Counted from the first letter of the stretch, positions 8,703 through 17,655 are shown. The stretch: DNA of 64,000 nt from Rhizobium sp. P38BS-XIX (GCF_012641435.1 NZ_JABAIJ010000002.1:434001-498000), one strand, 5' to 3'. Notes: generated by a model not told the origin, from the sequence alone. Numbers and translations: made by a program.

Positions 8703-9659
8703 GTGAGAATTTCGGTAAAGAGCGTCCAGAGCGTCGAGATAGAGATGGCAGATCCCGAGCGTGCGGCCCGCTTTTATGTCGACGTCTGGAAACTGGAGAT
8801 CGTCGCCCGCGACCATGGAAGCGTTTATCTCCGCGGCACGTGCGATGCACATCATATCCTGGCAATCCATCCCGCGAAGGGTCCCGGCGCCGTTCGTCGC
8901 ACGGTAATGGATGCCGCGAACCGCGATGTGGTCGATGCATTGCACGCCCGTGTCGCGGCCACAGGCGTTGCGGTCGAAACCCCCGGGCTTTTGGATCGCA
9001 TCGGCGGCGGATACGGCTTCGGTTTCGAGGATCCCGAAGGTCGGGCCTTCGCGGTAGTCACGGACGATATCCGTCACAAGTCTGGTTTCGGCTCAAGCGA
9101 TCATCCAATCAAGATCGCCCATATCAACTTCAACGATCCGCAACCTGAAAACCTCGTTTCCTTTCTCGTCGACGCTCTCGGCTTTCGCGTCAGCGATCGG
9201 GCAAGACGGCAGATATTCCTGAATTGCGACAGCCCCGATCACAGTTCGATCGTGGTGTGCGGGGCGCCATGGCGCACCCTCAACCACCTTTCCTTCGAAA
9301 TGAAGGATCTCGATGCTGTGATGCGCGGCGCCGGTCGAATGATCGATGCAGGCTACCCAATCGAGTGGGGCCCCGGCCGACACGGCTGTGCGCACAACAC
9401 CTTCGCCTATTTCGCTGGGCCGGAGGAGTGGCCTTTGGAGTACACGTCCGACGTCGATCAGATTGACGACAGTTACGAATACCACGGTCCGGAATACTGG
9501 GCCTGGCCACCTGGCCGACTGGATCATTGGGGCGTGACACCGCCGCACACCGCTCGCTGGAAGCGTCTGCAGGATCTCTATGCTTTTGCGAAGGACGCCT
9601 ATCGCATCCACCCGCATCCGAGGGAGCGGCTGTCTGCCTTGACCAGCAAAAATGCCTGA
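8703..9659 (+). CDS. Extradiol ring-cleavage dioxygenase (second copy, VOC family)
   Basis: A 318-residue two-module extradiol dioxygenase. The catalytic module keeps His in KIAHINF, His in LNHLSFE and Glu in PLEYTSD, so it should bind Fe(II) and cleave a catechol. The chosen start is GTG 8703, with GGGAGAG eight bases before it; the open frame upstream overlaps the cupin gene and is not protein-like. It is a paralogue of the minus-strand enzyme at 3404, sharing the LNH, GRHG and WPPGR(L/T)DHWG stretches, but with a longer C-terminal tail. The two probably serve related but different catechols. Confidence 0.87.
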   Translation: MRISVKSVQSVEIEMADPERAARFYVDVWKLEIVARDHGSVYLRGTCDAHHILAIHPAKGPGAVRRTVMDAANRDVVDALHARVAATGVAVETPGLLDRIGGGYGFGFEDPEGRAFAVVTDDIRHKSGFGSSDHPIKIAHINFNDPQPENLVSFLVDALGFRVSDRARRQIFLNCDSPDHSSIVVCGAPWRTLNHLSFEMKDLDAVMRGAGRMIDAGYPIEWGPGRHGCAHNTFAYFAGPEEWPLEYTSDVDQIDDSYEYHGPEYWAWPPGRLDHWGVTPPHTARWKRLQDLYAFAKDAYRIHPHPRERLSALTSKNA

Positions 9660-9696
9660 TTGAACCAAGTTTCCATCTGTGGAGGAGGGATTGGAC

Positions 9697-11049
9697 ATGA
9701 ATACCCGAGTGGATGTCGAGCAGGTGCTCGGCCAGATGCCTGTCGGAGGATACCGCATTGCCGTCTTTGCACTGGCGGTGCTGCTTGCGATGCTCGACGG
9801 CATCGACAATGTCACGCTGGGCCTCGTCGCCCCGGCATTGTCCGCGGAATTGCAAATTCCCAAGACCGATCTCGCTTCCGTCTTCACGGCGACGCTTGTT
9901 GGCTTGACCGTTGGGGCGATGATACTCGGACCGGCCGGCGACAAGTGGGGGCGACGCCCTGCGACCCTCGCCTGCACGGCCTTCTTCGGCATCTTCACCC
10001 TCGCCAACCATTATGTGCAGGGTTTGAATATGCTGATCCTGTTTCGCTTTCTGGCAGGCATCGGCATCGGCGGGCTGCTGCCGAACATCTGCGCGCTGGT
10101 ATCGGAATATTCGCCGAACAAGCAAAGACAAACCGGCGTTCTCGTGGTCAGCGGCGGCATCGCCGCAGGCGCGATGCTCGGCGGTATTCTGGCCTCTTTC
10201 ATCGAGCCGGCATTCGGCTGGAGGTCGCTATTCATGGTCGCAGGCGGCGTGACGATCCTCGCGCTGGTGATCGCGATTGTCCTTCTGCCGGAATCGATCC
10301 GTTTCCTGATCGCCCGCAACCCGAGCCATCCGGATGTCTATCGCCTTCTCAAGCGGGTATCGCCCTCAGCCGACATCCCGCAGAACGCCCGCTGGATGGT
10401 CAGCGAACGGCCGGCGGCTGGGACTTTTCGCGAGCTGTTCGCAGGCGGGATGGCGGTCACGACTATTGTCCTATGGGTCAGCTACATCCTGATCCTGTCG
10501 ACCATGTATCTGCTGTTTCAGTGGCTGCCGACCCTGGCGCGGGAATTCGGTTTCTCTCCGGCGATGGCGACCTATGCGTCGACGGTGTTCAACCTCGGCG
10601 GCATGGTCGGCTCCGTCGTTCTCGGGCCGATGGCGGCAAGGTGGGGGGGTTACCGGGTCTCCGCCATCAACTTCCTGGTCATCATTCCGGGAATGATCGC
10701 TTTGGCCTCTTCGCGCGATATGCAGCTGCTTATGCTGTTCAGCTCCTTCGTCACCGGCTGGACGATCATGGGTGGACTCGGCGTCATCAACGCCCTGACG
10801 ACGGATGCCTATCCGACAGCAAGCCGTTCGACCGGCCTTGGCTGGGCAAGCGGGGTGGGTCGGCTTGGGTCCTCGTTCTCCCCGTCTTTCATCGGATGGC
10901 TGATGGTGTCCGGCGGATGGGCGGCCCATGACATCCTGATGCTGCCTATCCTACCGGCGATCATCCTGACGCTCGCCGTTCTGACTATCGGCACGCTCAA
11001 CCGCAGACAGGCAGCCAACGTCAGCGGAATCGCTGCCACACATATCTAA
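9697..11049 (+). CDS. MFS transporter, aromatic acid:H+ symporter (AAHS) type
   Basis: A 450-residue transporter with about 12 membrane spans. Motif A is GDKWGRRPA after TM2, and TM1 carries LDGIDNVTLG, a variant of the DGYD signature of benzoate/4-hydroxybenzoate carriers (PcaK, BenK). The start ATG 9697 follows GGAGGAGGG. It lies between the extradiol dioxygenase and the bicupin gene, so it likely imports the substrate of the plus-strand half. It is only distantly like the MFS protein at 433. Confidence 0.88.
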   Translation: MNTRVDVEQVLGQMPVGGYRIAVFALAVLLAMLDGIDNVTLGLVAPALSAELQIPKTDLASVFTATLVGLTVGAMILGPAGDKWGRRPATLACTAFFGIFTLANHYVQGLNMLILFRFLAGIGIGGLLPNICALVSEYSPNKQRQTGVLVVSGGIAAGAMLGGILASFIEPAFGWRSLFMVAGGVTILALVIAIVLLPESIRFLIARNPSHPDVYRLLKRVSPSADIPQNARWMVSERPAAGTFRELFAGGMAVTTIVLWVSYILILSTMYLLFQWLPTLAREFGFSPAMATYASTVFNLGGMVGSVVLGPMAARWGGYRVSAINFLVIIPGMIALASSRDMQLLMLFSSFVTGWTIMGGLGVINALTTDAYPTASRSTGLGWASGVGRLGSSFSPSFIGWLMVSGGWAAHDILMLPILPAIILTLAVLTIGTLNRRQAANVSGIAATHI

Positions 11050-11059
11050 CAAGGGGTCT

Positions 11060-11827
11060 ATGGCGATGCGGTATGTTCAAAAACTGAAACCGGACATTGG
11101 TGCGGAAGATGCGCCAGGGGCCCGGACCTCCGTCTTCGGCTCGCTGAATGCGATCGGACCATGCCGCATCGATCATGTTCGTCTCTCCGCCGCGGCTTCA
11201 CCTGTCGATCTGCATTCTCCGACCGAGGAAAGGCTGATCTACGTGCTTGCGGGGGCGGTCGCGCTTAGGGAGGGTGCCAACGTCGTCCGGCTCGAAGCAA
11301 ATGATTTCCTGTTCGTACCGAGGTCACGCGCAATCGTCATGATGGGAACAGATAGCTCGGCGCAACTGCTCGACATCCACGTACCGGTCACGTGCGACTT
11401 GCCCTCACTCGGTGCAGCCAAGGCACTATCCGCCCTAAAGGGACGCGTCGATGAAAACGCATTCTCGGCTCACACCGCTCATGCTGCCGAAGGCCGGGCC
11501 TTTGATACGCAGACACTTGTCGACCGCAAGATGGGCTCCGAAAGCATCAAGGCTTTCGTTTCGCTCGTTCATCCCGGCAGCGGGATGGGACTGCATGTCC
11601 ATCCGTTCGACCAGTTCTACTACGTCCTGCACGGGCAGCTGTCTGTACGACTAGGTTTTGATGCAGGCGTGATGAGCGATGGCGATATCGTCGCCTTTCC
11701 TGCTGGGCTGATCCATAGCAATTCCAACGACGGCGCAGGCCCAACACTCTTGCTGACAATCAACGTTCCAGAAGTGCCTGCCGGCACCAAAGGCGCCTAC
11801 ACCATCGATCTTCAAAGCCAAAATTAA
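11060..11827 (+). CDS. Two-domain cupin protein
   Basis: A 255-residue bicupin. The C-terminal cupin keeps a full metal signature (GLHVHPFDQFYYVLHGQ and FPAGLIHSNSND). The N-terminal cupin (HSPTEERLIYVLAGAV ... NDFLFVPRSRAIV) lacks the second His pair and is probably structural. The start is ATG 11060; a second ATG six bases later is possible. It shares the HxHPFDQ core with the small cupin at 8303. It sits ten bases after the transporter gene and ten before the hydroxylase gene, so all are likely one transcript. Reaction unknown. Confidence 0.75.
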   Translation: MAMRYVQKLKPDIGAEDAPGARTSVFGSLNAIGPCRIDHVRLSAAASPVDLHSPTEERLIYVLAGAVALREGANVVRLEANDFLFVPRSRAIVMMGTDSSAQLLDIHVPVTCDLPSLGAAKALSALKGRVDENAFSAHTAHAAEGRAFDTQTLVDRKMGSESIKAFVSLVHPGSGMGLHVHPFDQFYYVLHGQLSVRLGFDAGVMSDGDIVAFPAGLIHSNSNDGAGPTLLLTINVPEVPAGTKGAYTIDLQSQN

Positions 11828-11837
11828 AGAGATTAGA

Positions 11838-13439
11838 ATGAACGACTATCAGGTCATCATCATTGGCTTCGGCCCATCGGGAGCAATGGCTGCCAACCTC
11901 CTTGGCAAGGCCGGCATCACAACGCTCTGCGTCGATCGCACCACTGAGGTCTACGATAAGCCACGCGCGATTGCTCTCGACCATGAAATCATGCGGCTGT
12001 TCGACAATATCGGTCTCCGGGAGAGCATCGAGGCTCATGTCGCCCCCTTCGATCTTTCGGAACATTTCGGGGCATCCGGGCAGCTTTTGCGCCGTGTCGG
12101 CATGGTCGGCGAACCCTATCCGCTCGGCTATACGCCGACCATGGTGTTTACCCAGCCGCCGGTGGAAAAAGCGCTGCGAGCCCATGCGGCGCAATGGCCG
12201 AGCGTTTCGGTCCTGCTTGGAGCCGACGTCACTGCTGTTTCGAACGTTGCAGACAAAGCCGTCGTTTCGTTGCGGGAGTCAGACGGGACAGAGCGGAACG
12301 TGTCAGCACAGTATATCATCGCCTGCGACGGTGCCTCAAGCGGGACGCGGGAGCGGCTCGGATTGACATTGGAAGACCTCAATTTCGATGAGCCGTGGGT
12401 GGTGGTCGACGTTCTCGTCAATCCGGACAAGCTCGATCGTGTTCCAGTCAACTCGTCGCATTTCTGCAATCCCGAGCGTCCGGTCGCCTACATCGTCGGC
12501 CCTGAAAACCACCGGCGGTGGGAGATCATGTTGCGCGAGGACGAAAACCCGCGCGATGTCGAAAAGCAGGAATGGGTGTGGAAATTCCTCGATCGTTGGA
12601 TCACGCCGGACGATGCGACGATCTGGCGCTCCGCCGCCTATCGGTTTCACGCGCTTGTCGCCCCGCAATGGCGAGAAGGGCGCTTTTTCCTCGCCGGCGA
12701 CGCCGCGCACCAACAGCCGCCAATCCTCGGTCAGGGCATGTGTCAGGGGATGCGCGATGTCGCCAACCTCTGCTGGAAGCTTCAGGCAGTTCTGAGAGAC
12801 AACGCCCCGTCGGAGCTTCTCGACACCTACGGCGACGAGCGCCGCGACCACGTTCGCGAACTGATCATGAAGATCAAGGAGATCGGCGCGGTTCTGTGTG
12901 AACGCGATCCGGAAGCCGCGATCCGCCGCGACGAGCGCATCCTGGCGGAAAGCGATGGATTGCCAAGGACACTTTTTCGCCAGTCGATCATTCCGCCAAT
13001 CCGTCACGGCCTGATCGATTCGACCGGCGGCGCCGGTACTGGCGAGCTGTTTCCGCAGCCCAGCGTGACATCTCGAGGCGGAAAAGGCCTGCTTGACACG
13101 GTTTGCGGCGGTGGATGGCGACTGATCATTGACGCGCAGCCCTTCGGTGAGCTTTCGCCTTATATTTCGGATAAGGCGCATCAGATCGGAATGACCATTC
13201 TGTATCTGCGACCCGAGAATCTTCCGGCCAACGACGACGTTATGGCTTTCGTCGAGGAAAGCGGCATTCTTCGCCGATGGTTCGACGAACGCAAGACAAG
13301 CGCGGCGATCGTTCGACCGGATCATTATGTCTACTCGGTCGCCACCAGTGAAGAGAGTATCGAACGCCATGTCGAAGATTTGAGCGCGCGTTTGCGGCGC
13401 GTCAATCCCTGCCCAGACACCATGGAACGGGTGGCTTAA
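11838..13439 (+). CDS. FAD-dependent aromatic hydroxylase, MhpA-like (second copy)
   Basis: A 533-residue flavin hydroxylase. The FAD motif GFGPSGAMAANLLGKAG opens the protein; DRTTEVYDKPRAIALDHE and the late GRFFLAGDAAHQQPPILGQGMCQGMRD complete the family pattern. It clearly resembles the hydroxylase at 1796 along its whole length, including the HFGA-GQL(L/I)RR and PLGYTP segments. It closes the plus-strand operon. Expected reaction: ring hydroxylation of a phenolic acid to feed the dioxygenase at 8703. Confidence 0.9.
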   Translation: MNDYQVIIIGFGPSGAMAANLLGKAGITTLCVDRTTEVYDKPRAIALDHEIMRLFDNIGLRESIEAHVAPFDLSEHFGASGQLLRRVGMVGEPYPLGYTPTMVFTQPPVEKALRAHAAQWPSVSVLLGADVTAVSNVADKAVVSLRESDGTERNVSAQYIIACDGASSGTRERLGLTLEDLNFDEPWVVVDVLVNPDKLDRVPVNSSHFCNPERPVAYIVGPENHRRWEIMLREDENPRDVEKQEWVWKFLDRWITPDDATIWRSAAYRFHALVAPQWREGRFFLAGDAAHQQPPILGQGMCQGMRDVANLCWKLQAVLRDNAPSELLDTYGDERRDHVRELIMKIKEIGAVLCERDPEAAIRRDERILAESDGLPRTLFRQSIIPPIRHGLIDSTGGAGTGELFPQPSVTSRGGKGLLDTVCGGGWRLIIDAQPFGELSPYISDKAHQIGMTILYLRPENLPANDDVMAFVEESGILRRWFDERKTSAAIVRPDHYVYSVATSEESIERHVEDLSARLRRVNPCPDTMERVA

Positions 13440-13574
13440 GGCTCCTCCCATCAACATTGTGAGCAGAGCATAACAATGCAATTTATAGCCTTCAAATTCG
13501 ACGGAAGGAACGGAATAGCTTCGTTGAAGACGACACTGGAAACTCTTGACGGGATGTGAACCTACGTCACGTCG

Positions 13575-13872
13575 ATCCAACCGTTCGCGTCAGATCATGG
13601 ACGGAATGGCATCGAGGGCCATGCTCATGGGCGGTTGTCCCGGCCAGTACTTTGCCGACGGCGTCATAGAAGGTGAGCAAGCGCTGCAGGACGGTATCGC
13701 CGGCGGGTTTTACGACGATGGCGTCGTCGGGGTTTTGGACCAATGTTGCGGGGCAAATGCTCGTCAATGGTCAGGATGGATCCGGCGCTGCTTGCGACCC
13801 ACCAGGACGGGATGGGCTGCGATCAGCTTGCCGTTCTCGAGGAAGAGTTTGTTGATTGCTCAGGCGTCGATG
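13575..13872 (-). pseudogene. Decayed gene relic, possibly IS21-type transposase
   Basis: The intergenic stretch 13440-13919 has no intact gene. On the minus strand two frames carry protein-like text: INKLFLENGKLIAAHPVL followed by VGRKQRRI, then a stop and frame change, and NPDDAIVVKPAGDTVLQR followed by LLTFYDAVG. The basic GRKQRRI block and the R-L-x-x-Y-D motif remind me of the C-terminal part of IstA transposases. This is a weak resemblance; it could be the tail of another gene. At least one frameshift and one stop are present. Confidence 0.25.
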
Positions 13873-13919
13873 ACCCAAGGCGATATGCATCAGGATCGAC
13901 AGTGCGGCGGGCGCGCCCG

Positions 13920-14162
13920 CTATCGCATATAGGAGAGCATCTCGCGGGCTTCACGGAGCGCCTCCTCTTGCGTCCTGAACTTTCGACTGGGGAGACTCCG
14001 ATGCTCCGTGAGATGAATTATATAAAACCATCGACCAAACCAGGTTCGCCGGGTTTCGACCCGGAACTGGAAGACATCGCTGCTGGAAGGCGCCGTCGAC
14101 CTGTCGTCGAGTTCTCCGACCGCGCGCTGCGGGTGAACGTCGGGTGCCCCATTCACCGTCAT
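13920..14162 (-). CDS. Small hypothetical protein
   Basis: An 80-residue basic protein whose C-terminal part (DVFQFRVETRRTWFGRWFY then RKFRTQEEALREAREML) looks like a real folded unit. Its ATG at 14162 overlaps the TGA of the upstream gene (ATGA), which fixes the start and suggests translational coupling. No signal peptide or membrane segment. Not recognised; the partner gene upstream is also unknown. Confidence 0.6.
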   Translation of the reverse strand: MTVNGAPDVHPQRAVGELDDRSTAPSSSDVFQFRVETRRTWFGRWFYIIHLTEHRSLPSRKFRTQEEALREAREMLSYMR

Positions 14163-14395
14163 TTCGTAAACTCCTTCATACCCTCCACGACAACTGTCGC
14201 ACAAAATTCGATATAGGCGTCTTTTTCGGAGGCGAACGGTGCATCCCAGCACGTCAGACGCCCGTTGGTGTCGATGACCTCCAACCACCAGCCGTCGGTG
14301 CCCGAGACTTGGAAAATCTCTACCCGGACCGACAAGCCATCATGTGTCTCGTAGCCTGACAGCATGGATATTGTGATTTCAGGATGCTCGACCAT
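14159..14395 (-). CDS. Small hypothetical protein, partner of the downstream gene
   Basis: A 78-residue protein if it starts at ATG 14395. Text such as VRVEIFQVSGTDGWWLEV and FASEKDAYIEF is protein-like and acidic. No strong ribosome site precedes 14395, so the true start may be further up (14473) or at the inner ATG in ISMLSGYETHDG. It overlaps the next gene by four bases. Not recognised. Confidence 0.55.
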   Translation of the reverse strand: MVEHPEITISMLSGYETHDGLSVRVEIFQVSGTDGWWLEVIDTNGRLTCWDAPFASEKDAYIEFCATVVVEGMKEFTK

Positions 14396-14696
14396 CGTCG
14401 TTTCGATCAGAGCCGCGCCGCAGTCGGTGCCCAGAAAAAGATGCCGTTCCTGATGGCGACGATGAAAACACAAAGGAGAAATGCCACGAGATAAGTCGCG
14501 TTACTGGTGGTTGGCATGTTCGACGAGGTGGCGAATGTGGTCGACTTCATGGAGACTTTCGAAGCGTGTCGGCGCGTTGTCCCGACGTTTTCACTCGACC
14601 TGTACCTCGTCAATCCCGAACAGAACGGCCGGGCAACTTGACCGTGATTTCGTGCACAAATAGGATGATTTGCCCTGCCATGGGAGCATAGGACTT

Positions 14697-15734
14697 ATGT
14701 CGTCGACGCCTCGCTACATGTCTCTTGAACTTCAGCGGAACAACACGAGCCCTGCTGAGCGGCTCGCCTTGTGGCAAGACGTCATGGGCGCGGCCGACAA
14801 CGTAACCATTCCGGATCCAGAATCGTTCACCGGCTACTTCACTTCGCTTGCTCTTGGTGAATTGCGCACTATGCGCGTGCGATCTGGCGAGTTTCGCTAC
14901 TTGCGCGACCGGCACATGGCGCGCAACATCAGCCGGGATCACGTCATGGTCAATTTAACTGTAAGTGGTCGCATCTCTGGAGAAATTGCAGGCCACAGGG
15001 TTGTGGCAAACGAAGGGGCTGTTGTGATCTCGCGACTGGCTTCGCCCATGGACATGGTGTTTCAAGAGGGAGCCGAATGGCTGGCGTTGATTATTCCGCG
15101 CACCATACTGGACAAATACATGTCGTGGTCGCCGAGGCTCGACGCGCGCGTATTTCAACCTCAATTAGTTCAGGCAATTCTGATAGGCGGGCACCTACGG
15201 TCGCTCGATCGGCTGACGGAAGCAATCTCTCCGCGAGACACCAATTGCGCAGCACGTGCGAGCCTCGCGCTTCTGGCTGCGAGCCTCGGCGGCGTAAATC
15301 CCGCCGTCTCGAAGGTCGAGCCCACTGAGGATGTCGTTCGATCAATCCGACGCTTCATTGCGGAGCGGCTGTCCGATCCGGATCTCGGCCCTGACGTCAT
15401 TTGTCGCGAGTTCGCGATGTCGCGTTCGAAGCTATACCGGGTTATGGGCGATAACGCGAATATCGCCGGCATCATCAAGCGAATGCGGCTACGTGCTGTT
15501 CGCAGCGAAATTCTATCGGACAGGCAGACATCACGATCACTGGCCGAAATTGCCAGGAGCTGGGGTTTGATAGATGAGCGAAACTTTCGACGCTCGTTCT
15601 CAAGCGAGTTCGGCTATCCTCCTTCCTCCTTGCGTAAATCTGTGGGCGCGAGCGGCAGTCCGCGGCACGCCGACTTGAAAGCGAGCGCATCCGATCTCGA
15701 ACGTTGGTTCCACGGATTGGACTTCGGGAATTAA
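14697..15734 (+). CDS. AraC family transcriptional regulator
   Basis: A 345-residue regulator. The N-terminal 200 residues form an AraC-type ligand-binding domain (VMVNLTVSGRISGEI, MDMVFQEGAEWLALIIPR). The C-terminal pair of helix-turn-helix units runs from VVRSIRRFIAERLSDPDLG through FAMSRSKLYRVMGD to SLAEIARSWGLIDERNFRRSF and FGYPPSSLR. The start ATG 14697 follows GGGAGCATAGGA; an ATG 27 bases earlier is possible. No obvious target lies next to it: both flanks are decayed, so it may be an orphan. Confidence 0.88.
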   Translation: MSSTPRYMSLELQRNNTSPAERLALWQDVMGAADNVTIPDPESFTGYFTSLALGELRTMRVRSGEFRYLRDRHMARNISRDHVMVNLTVSGRISGEIAGHRVVANEGAVVISRLASPMDMVFQEGAEWLALIIPRTILDKYMSWSPRLDARVFQPQLVQAILIGGHLRSLDRLTEAISPRDTNCAARASLALLAASLGGVNPAVSKVEPTEDVVRSIRRFIAERLSDPDLGPDVICREFAMSRSKLYRVMGDNANIAGIIKRMRLRAVRSEILSDRQTSRSLAEIARSWGLIDERNFRRSFSSEFGYPPSSLRKSVGASGSPRHADLKASASDLERWFHGLDFGN

Positions 15735-15995
15735 TAGAAGCGGGGACGATAGCCTTGCGACAGCCCGTGGAGAGCAGCAATCGCCGTAAGCGACGCCAGC
15801 CCGATGTGGTTTTGACGGAAGTCGACGGGTTGTTCGCCTGATTTGTCGATGCGAACAATGATCTCACTATAATCGGCATTGACGATTTGCCCGTGGGCAG
15901 TCCGACGAGCCTATTGGTCGCGACCTGGAGCGTGGCTCGATCGCGCGTACCGCCGGTGATGTAGCGACCGGCACTGAGATCCTAAAGGTCGGCAG
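15735..15995 (-). pseudogene. Unidentified C-terminal gene relic with frameshift
   Basis: Minus-strand reading gives GRYITGGTRDRATLQVAT then NRLVGLPTG, a one-base frame change, and NADYSEIIVRIDKSGEQP leading to FRQNHIGLASLTAIAALHG and a TAA right after the AraC gene. The text is protein-like over about 85 residues but no start remains. I do not recognise the family. Confidence 0.4.
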
Positions 15996-16056
15996 CAAGC
16001 CGTCATCAATGAGGTCAGCAACACATATCGAACCCGGGCTCGCGGGATCAATAATC

Positions 16057-16440
16057 TCAAAATTTAACGCCCCAATCACTGCGGACCCGGAAGTCAGGCT
16101 CCGGCCCCTGGGTGGTAGCGTTCGCCATCAGCGACCCGGTGCCTCCGCCGATATCATATTCGGCGCCGAGGCCACCCCCGGAACCAAAACTGGTCAAGAT
16201 CCTGGCCTGGCAGTGCAAATCGGCCGATGCCAATGATTGTTCCGTTCGTCGATCCGGCTTTGTTTTCGAACTGATAATCGGCTTCCGCTTTCGCGAGCAA
16301 CCGCACGCGATCGTTTAACGGATGCACGAAATCCGCTCCCAGGCGCGCGATCGTCGAATGGCTGCTGCTGTCATCATAGCTGACGGGTAACGCACCATTC
16401 GTCTCCGAGTACTGTATCCGCAGCGAGCTGACGGATCTAT
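16057..16440 (-). pseudogene. Autotransporter beta-barrel C-terminal relic
   Basis: On the minus strand, SVSSLRIQYSETNGALPV and DRVRLLAKAEADYQFEN are typical alternating beta-strands of an autotransporter barrel. A frame change near 16210 leads to LTSFGSGGGLGAEYDIGG and the ending FRVRSDWGVKF before TGA at 16057. A final Phe after alternating hydrophobic residues is the standard outer-membrane insertion signal. The passenger and most of the barrel are missing and the frame is broken, so this is a relic. Confidence 0.6.
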
Positions 16441-16448
16441 TCGGAGGA

Positions 16449-16646
16449 GTGACGGTTTACGCCAATGCGCCGGCAGAAGGGCTGTGGCGTGATGGCAGCG
16501 ACACCGAGCGCGACCGCATCGTGGTCATCGAGGTCATGACAGAGGAGCTGGATCGTCCGTGGTGGGCCGACTATCGAAAGAGATTGGAAAAGCAGCTATC
16601 GCAGGACGAGATCGTCGTGCGCGCGACGACCATCGACCGGCTGTAG
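16449..16646 (+). CDS. Small hypothetical protein, possibly 5'-truncated
   Basis: A 65-residue acidic protein: RDGSDTERDRIVVIEVMTEE is followed by WWADYRKRLEKQLSQDEIVV. The text is convincingly protein-like up to the TAG. The only start, GTG 16449, lies inside a GGAGGAG run and directly abuts the autotransporter relic, so the 5' end may have been lost. Not recognised. The next 200 bases hold a short piece (MSVKLPNPIDAYVV at 16770) that looks like the beginning of a SnoaL-like protein, then nothing. Confidence 0.5.
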   Translation: MTVYANAPAEGLWRDGSDTERDRIVVIEVMTEELDRPWWADYRKRLEKQLSQDEIVVRATTIDRL

Positions 16647-16850
16647 AAGCGAAGGAACGGCCCACGTCTTGGCCTTAGAACGTTCCGGATGCCTGGCGTT
16701 AGTGCGGCACAGCGCAGGCGGGTTCATGCGTAGTTGCACCGGGCTGTTGTAAAACAAAGAGACGGCGCAATGAGTGTAAAGCTACCTAATCCCATCGACG
16801 CCTATGTCGTTCGCGTGTCCGGATGCGCCGCCTCATTTGTTTCCGCTCTC

Positions 16851-17153
16851 CTATGCAGAAATACGGCCTCCACCGCTTGGTGTCTTAATCATCCAAGGCA
16901 GAACCGCGGGCTGCTTGATCAAGATGCCCTTCTTATTGCCGAATGCCCGAATGGCGTCACGTGCCGCATGAAGCGGCTTGTGCCCATCATGAGCCATATA
17001 GCAGGTCTTGAGGGTTACCTCATGCACAAGGTCCCGGTCGCGTTCAGGCCACTCCTCAAGAAAATCAATGGCGTCAGCCAAAGATGCTATTTCCCGAATA
17101 AGGGCTTTGCCTTCCTTCAGAAAAATGGGGCGGTCGAAGATCTTGGGGTTCAT
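16851..17153 (-). CDS. DUF982 family protein
   Basis: A 100-residue protein starting at ATG 17153 behind GAGG. The core IREIASLADAIDFLEEWPER and the later C-x(12)-AARDAIRAFGNKKGI pattern match DUF982, a family found almost only in Rhizobiales and often in many copies. Function is unknown. An in-frame extension upstream to 17438 is not protein-like and is rejected. It stands alone between decayed stretches. Confidence 0.8.
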   Translation of the reverse strand: MNPKIFDRPIFLKEGKALIREIASLADAIDFLEEWPERDRDLVHEVTLKTCYMAHDGHKPLHAARDAIRAFGNKKGILIKQPAVLPWMIKTPSGGGRISA

Positions 17154-17452
17154 TGCTACCTCACTGAAAACGTTGGTGATCAACAAGGACGGCGCCAATA
17201 GAGCGCCCGCCGGAAATCTATTTCCTGGGGTTTTAAGTTTCAATACCGGAATAAAATTTTTTGGTAGGTCATTGCTTGGCCTTCCTGCAAACCCAATGCG
17301 CGCAAAGACGCACTTCAGGCAGCACGAGGGCCGCGATGAAAACGTCAGCGATCGAGTCAAGATGGTTGTAATCAGAGCCAAGCGCCGCAGATCCCTATTG
17401 TCTAGCGACTGGGTCGCTTCGTCGATCGATTTCCGCAAACAAAACTGCAGGC
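17154..17452. other. Gene-poor stretch
   Basis: No coding text, repeat or control signal could be supported in this interval on either strand. Confidence 0.5.
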
Positions 17453-17566
17453 ATGATCAAAACCATTCTTGATATAGTTCTCATGCTCGCTCTCCCTATC
17501 GTTTAGGTTCTCGGGCTCGCTTTTGCCCTTGTCGAGATTTCAAAGGCGCTCGGTTGGCTCAGCTAG
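17453..17566 (+). pseudogene. Putative micro membrane protein with in-frame stop
   Basis: ATG at 17453 opens MIKTILDIVLMLALPIV, then TAG at 17504, then in the same frame VLGLAFALVEISKALGWLS to a TAG at 17564. Read through, it would be a 37-residue single-span peptide. The clean hydrophobic text on both sides of the stop suggests a recently broken small membrane gene, but such short text can arise by chance. Confidence 0.3.
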
Positions 17567-17636
17567 GTCATGCCGCCGTCAGCGATAACTCAATGGCGGA
17601 TCTGCAAGCTACGATAGCTACGGCTGAATCCGCTAG

Positions 17637-17655
17637 CGCAACAGCTGCTGTTGCG
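17637..17655. repeat. Perfect 19-bp inverted repeat
   Basis: CGCAACAGC-T-GCTGTTGCG is a perfect 9+1+9 palindrome followed by GTTTT, 121 bases before the PagL-like gene. It may be an operator. The very short loop and weak T-run make a terminator less likely. Confidence 0.5.

Noticed and set aside
9280..10131. Long minus-strand frame across the end of the extradiol dioxygenase and start of the MFS gene
   Set aside because: Its text is rich in Arg, Gln and Asp without motifs and it is antisense to two well-supported genes.
12336..13580. 414-codon minus-strand frame antisense to the flavin hydroxylase
   Set aside because: Codon bias shadow of the plus-strand gene; no ribosome site or domain.
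14407..14517. A 36-residue minus-strand frame with one hydrophobic segment
   Set aside because: It has no ribosome site and may be chance hydrophobicity in a decayed stretch; not listed as a gene.
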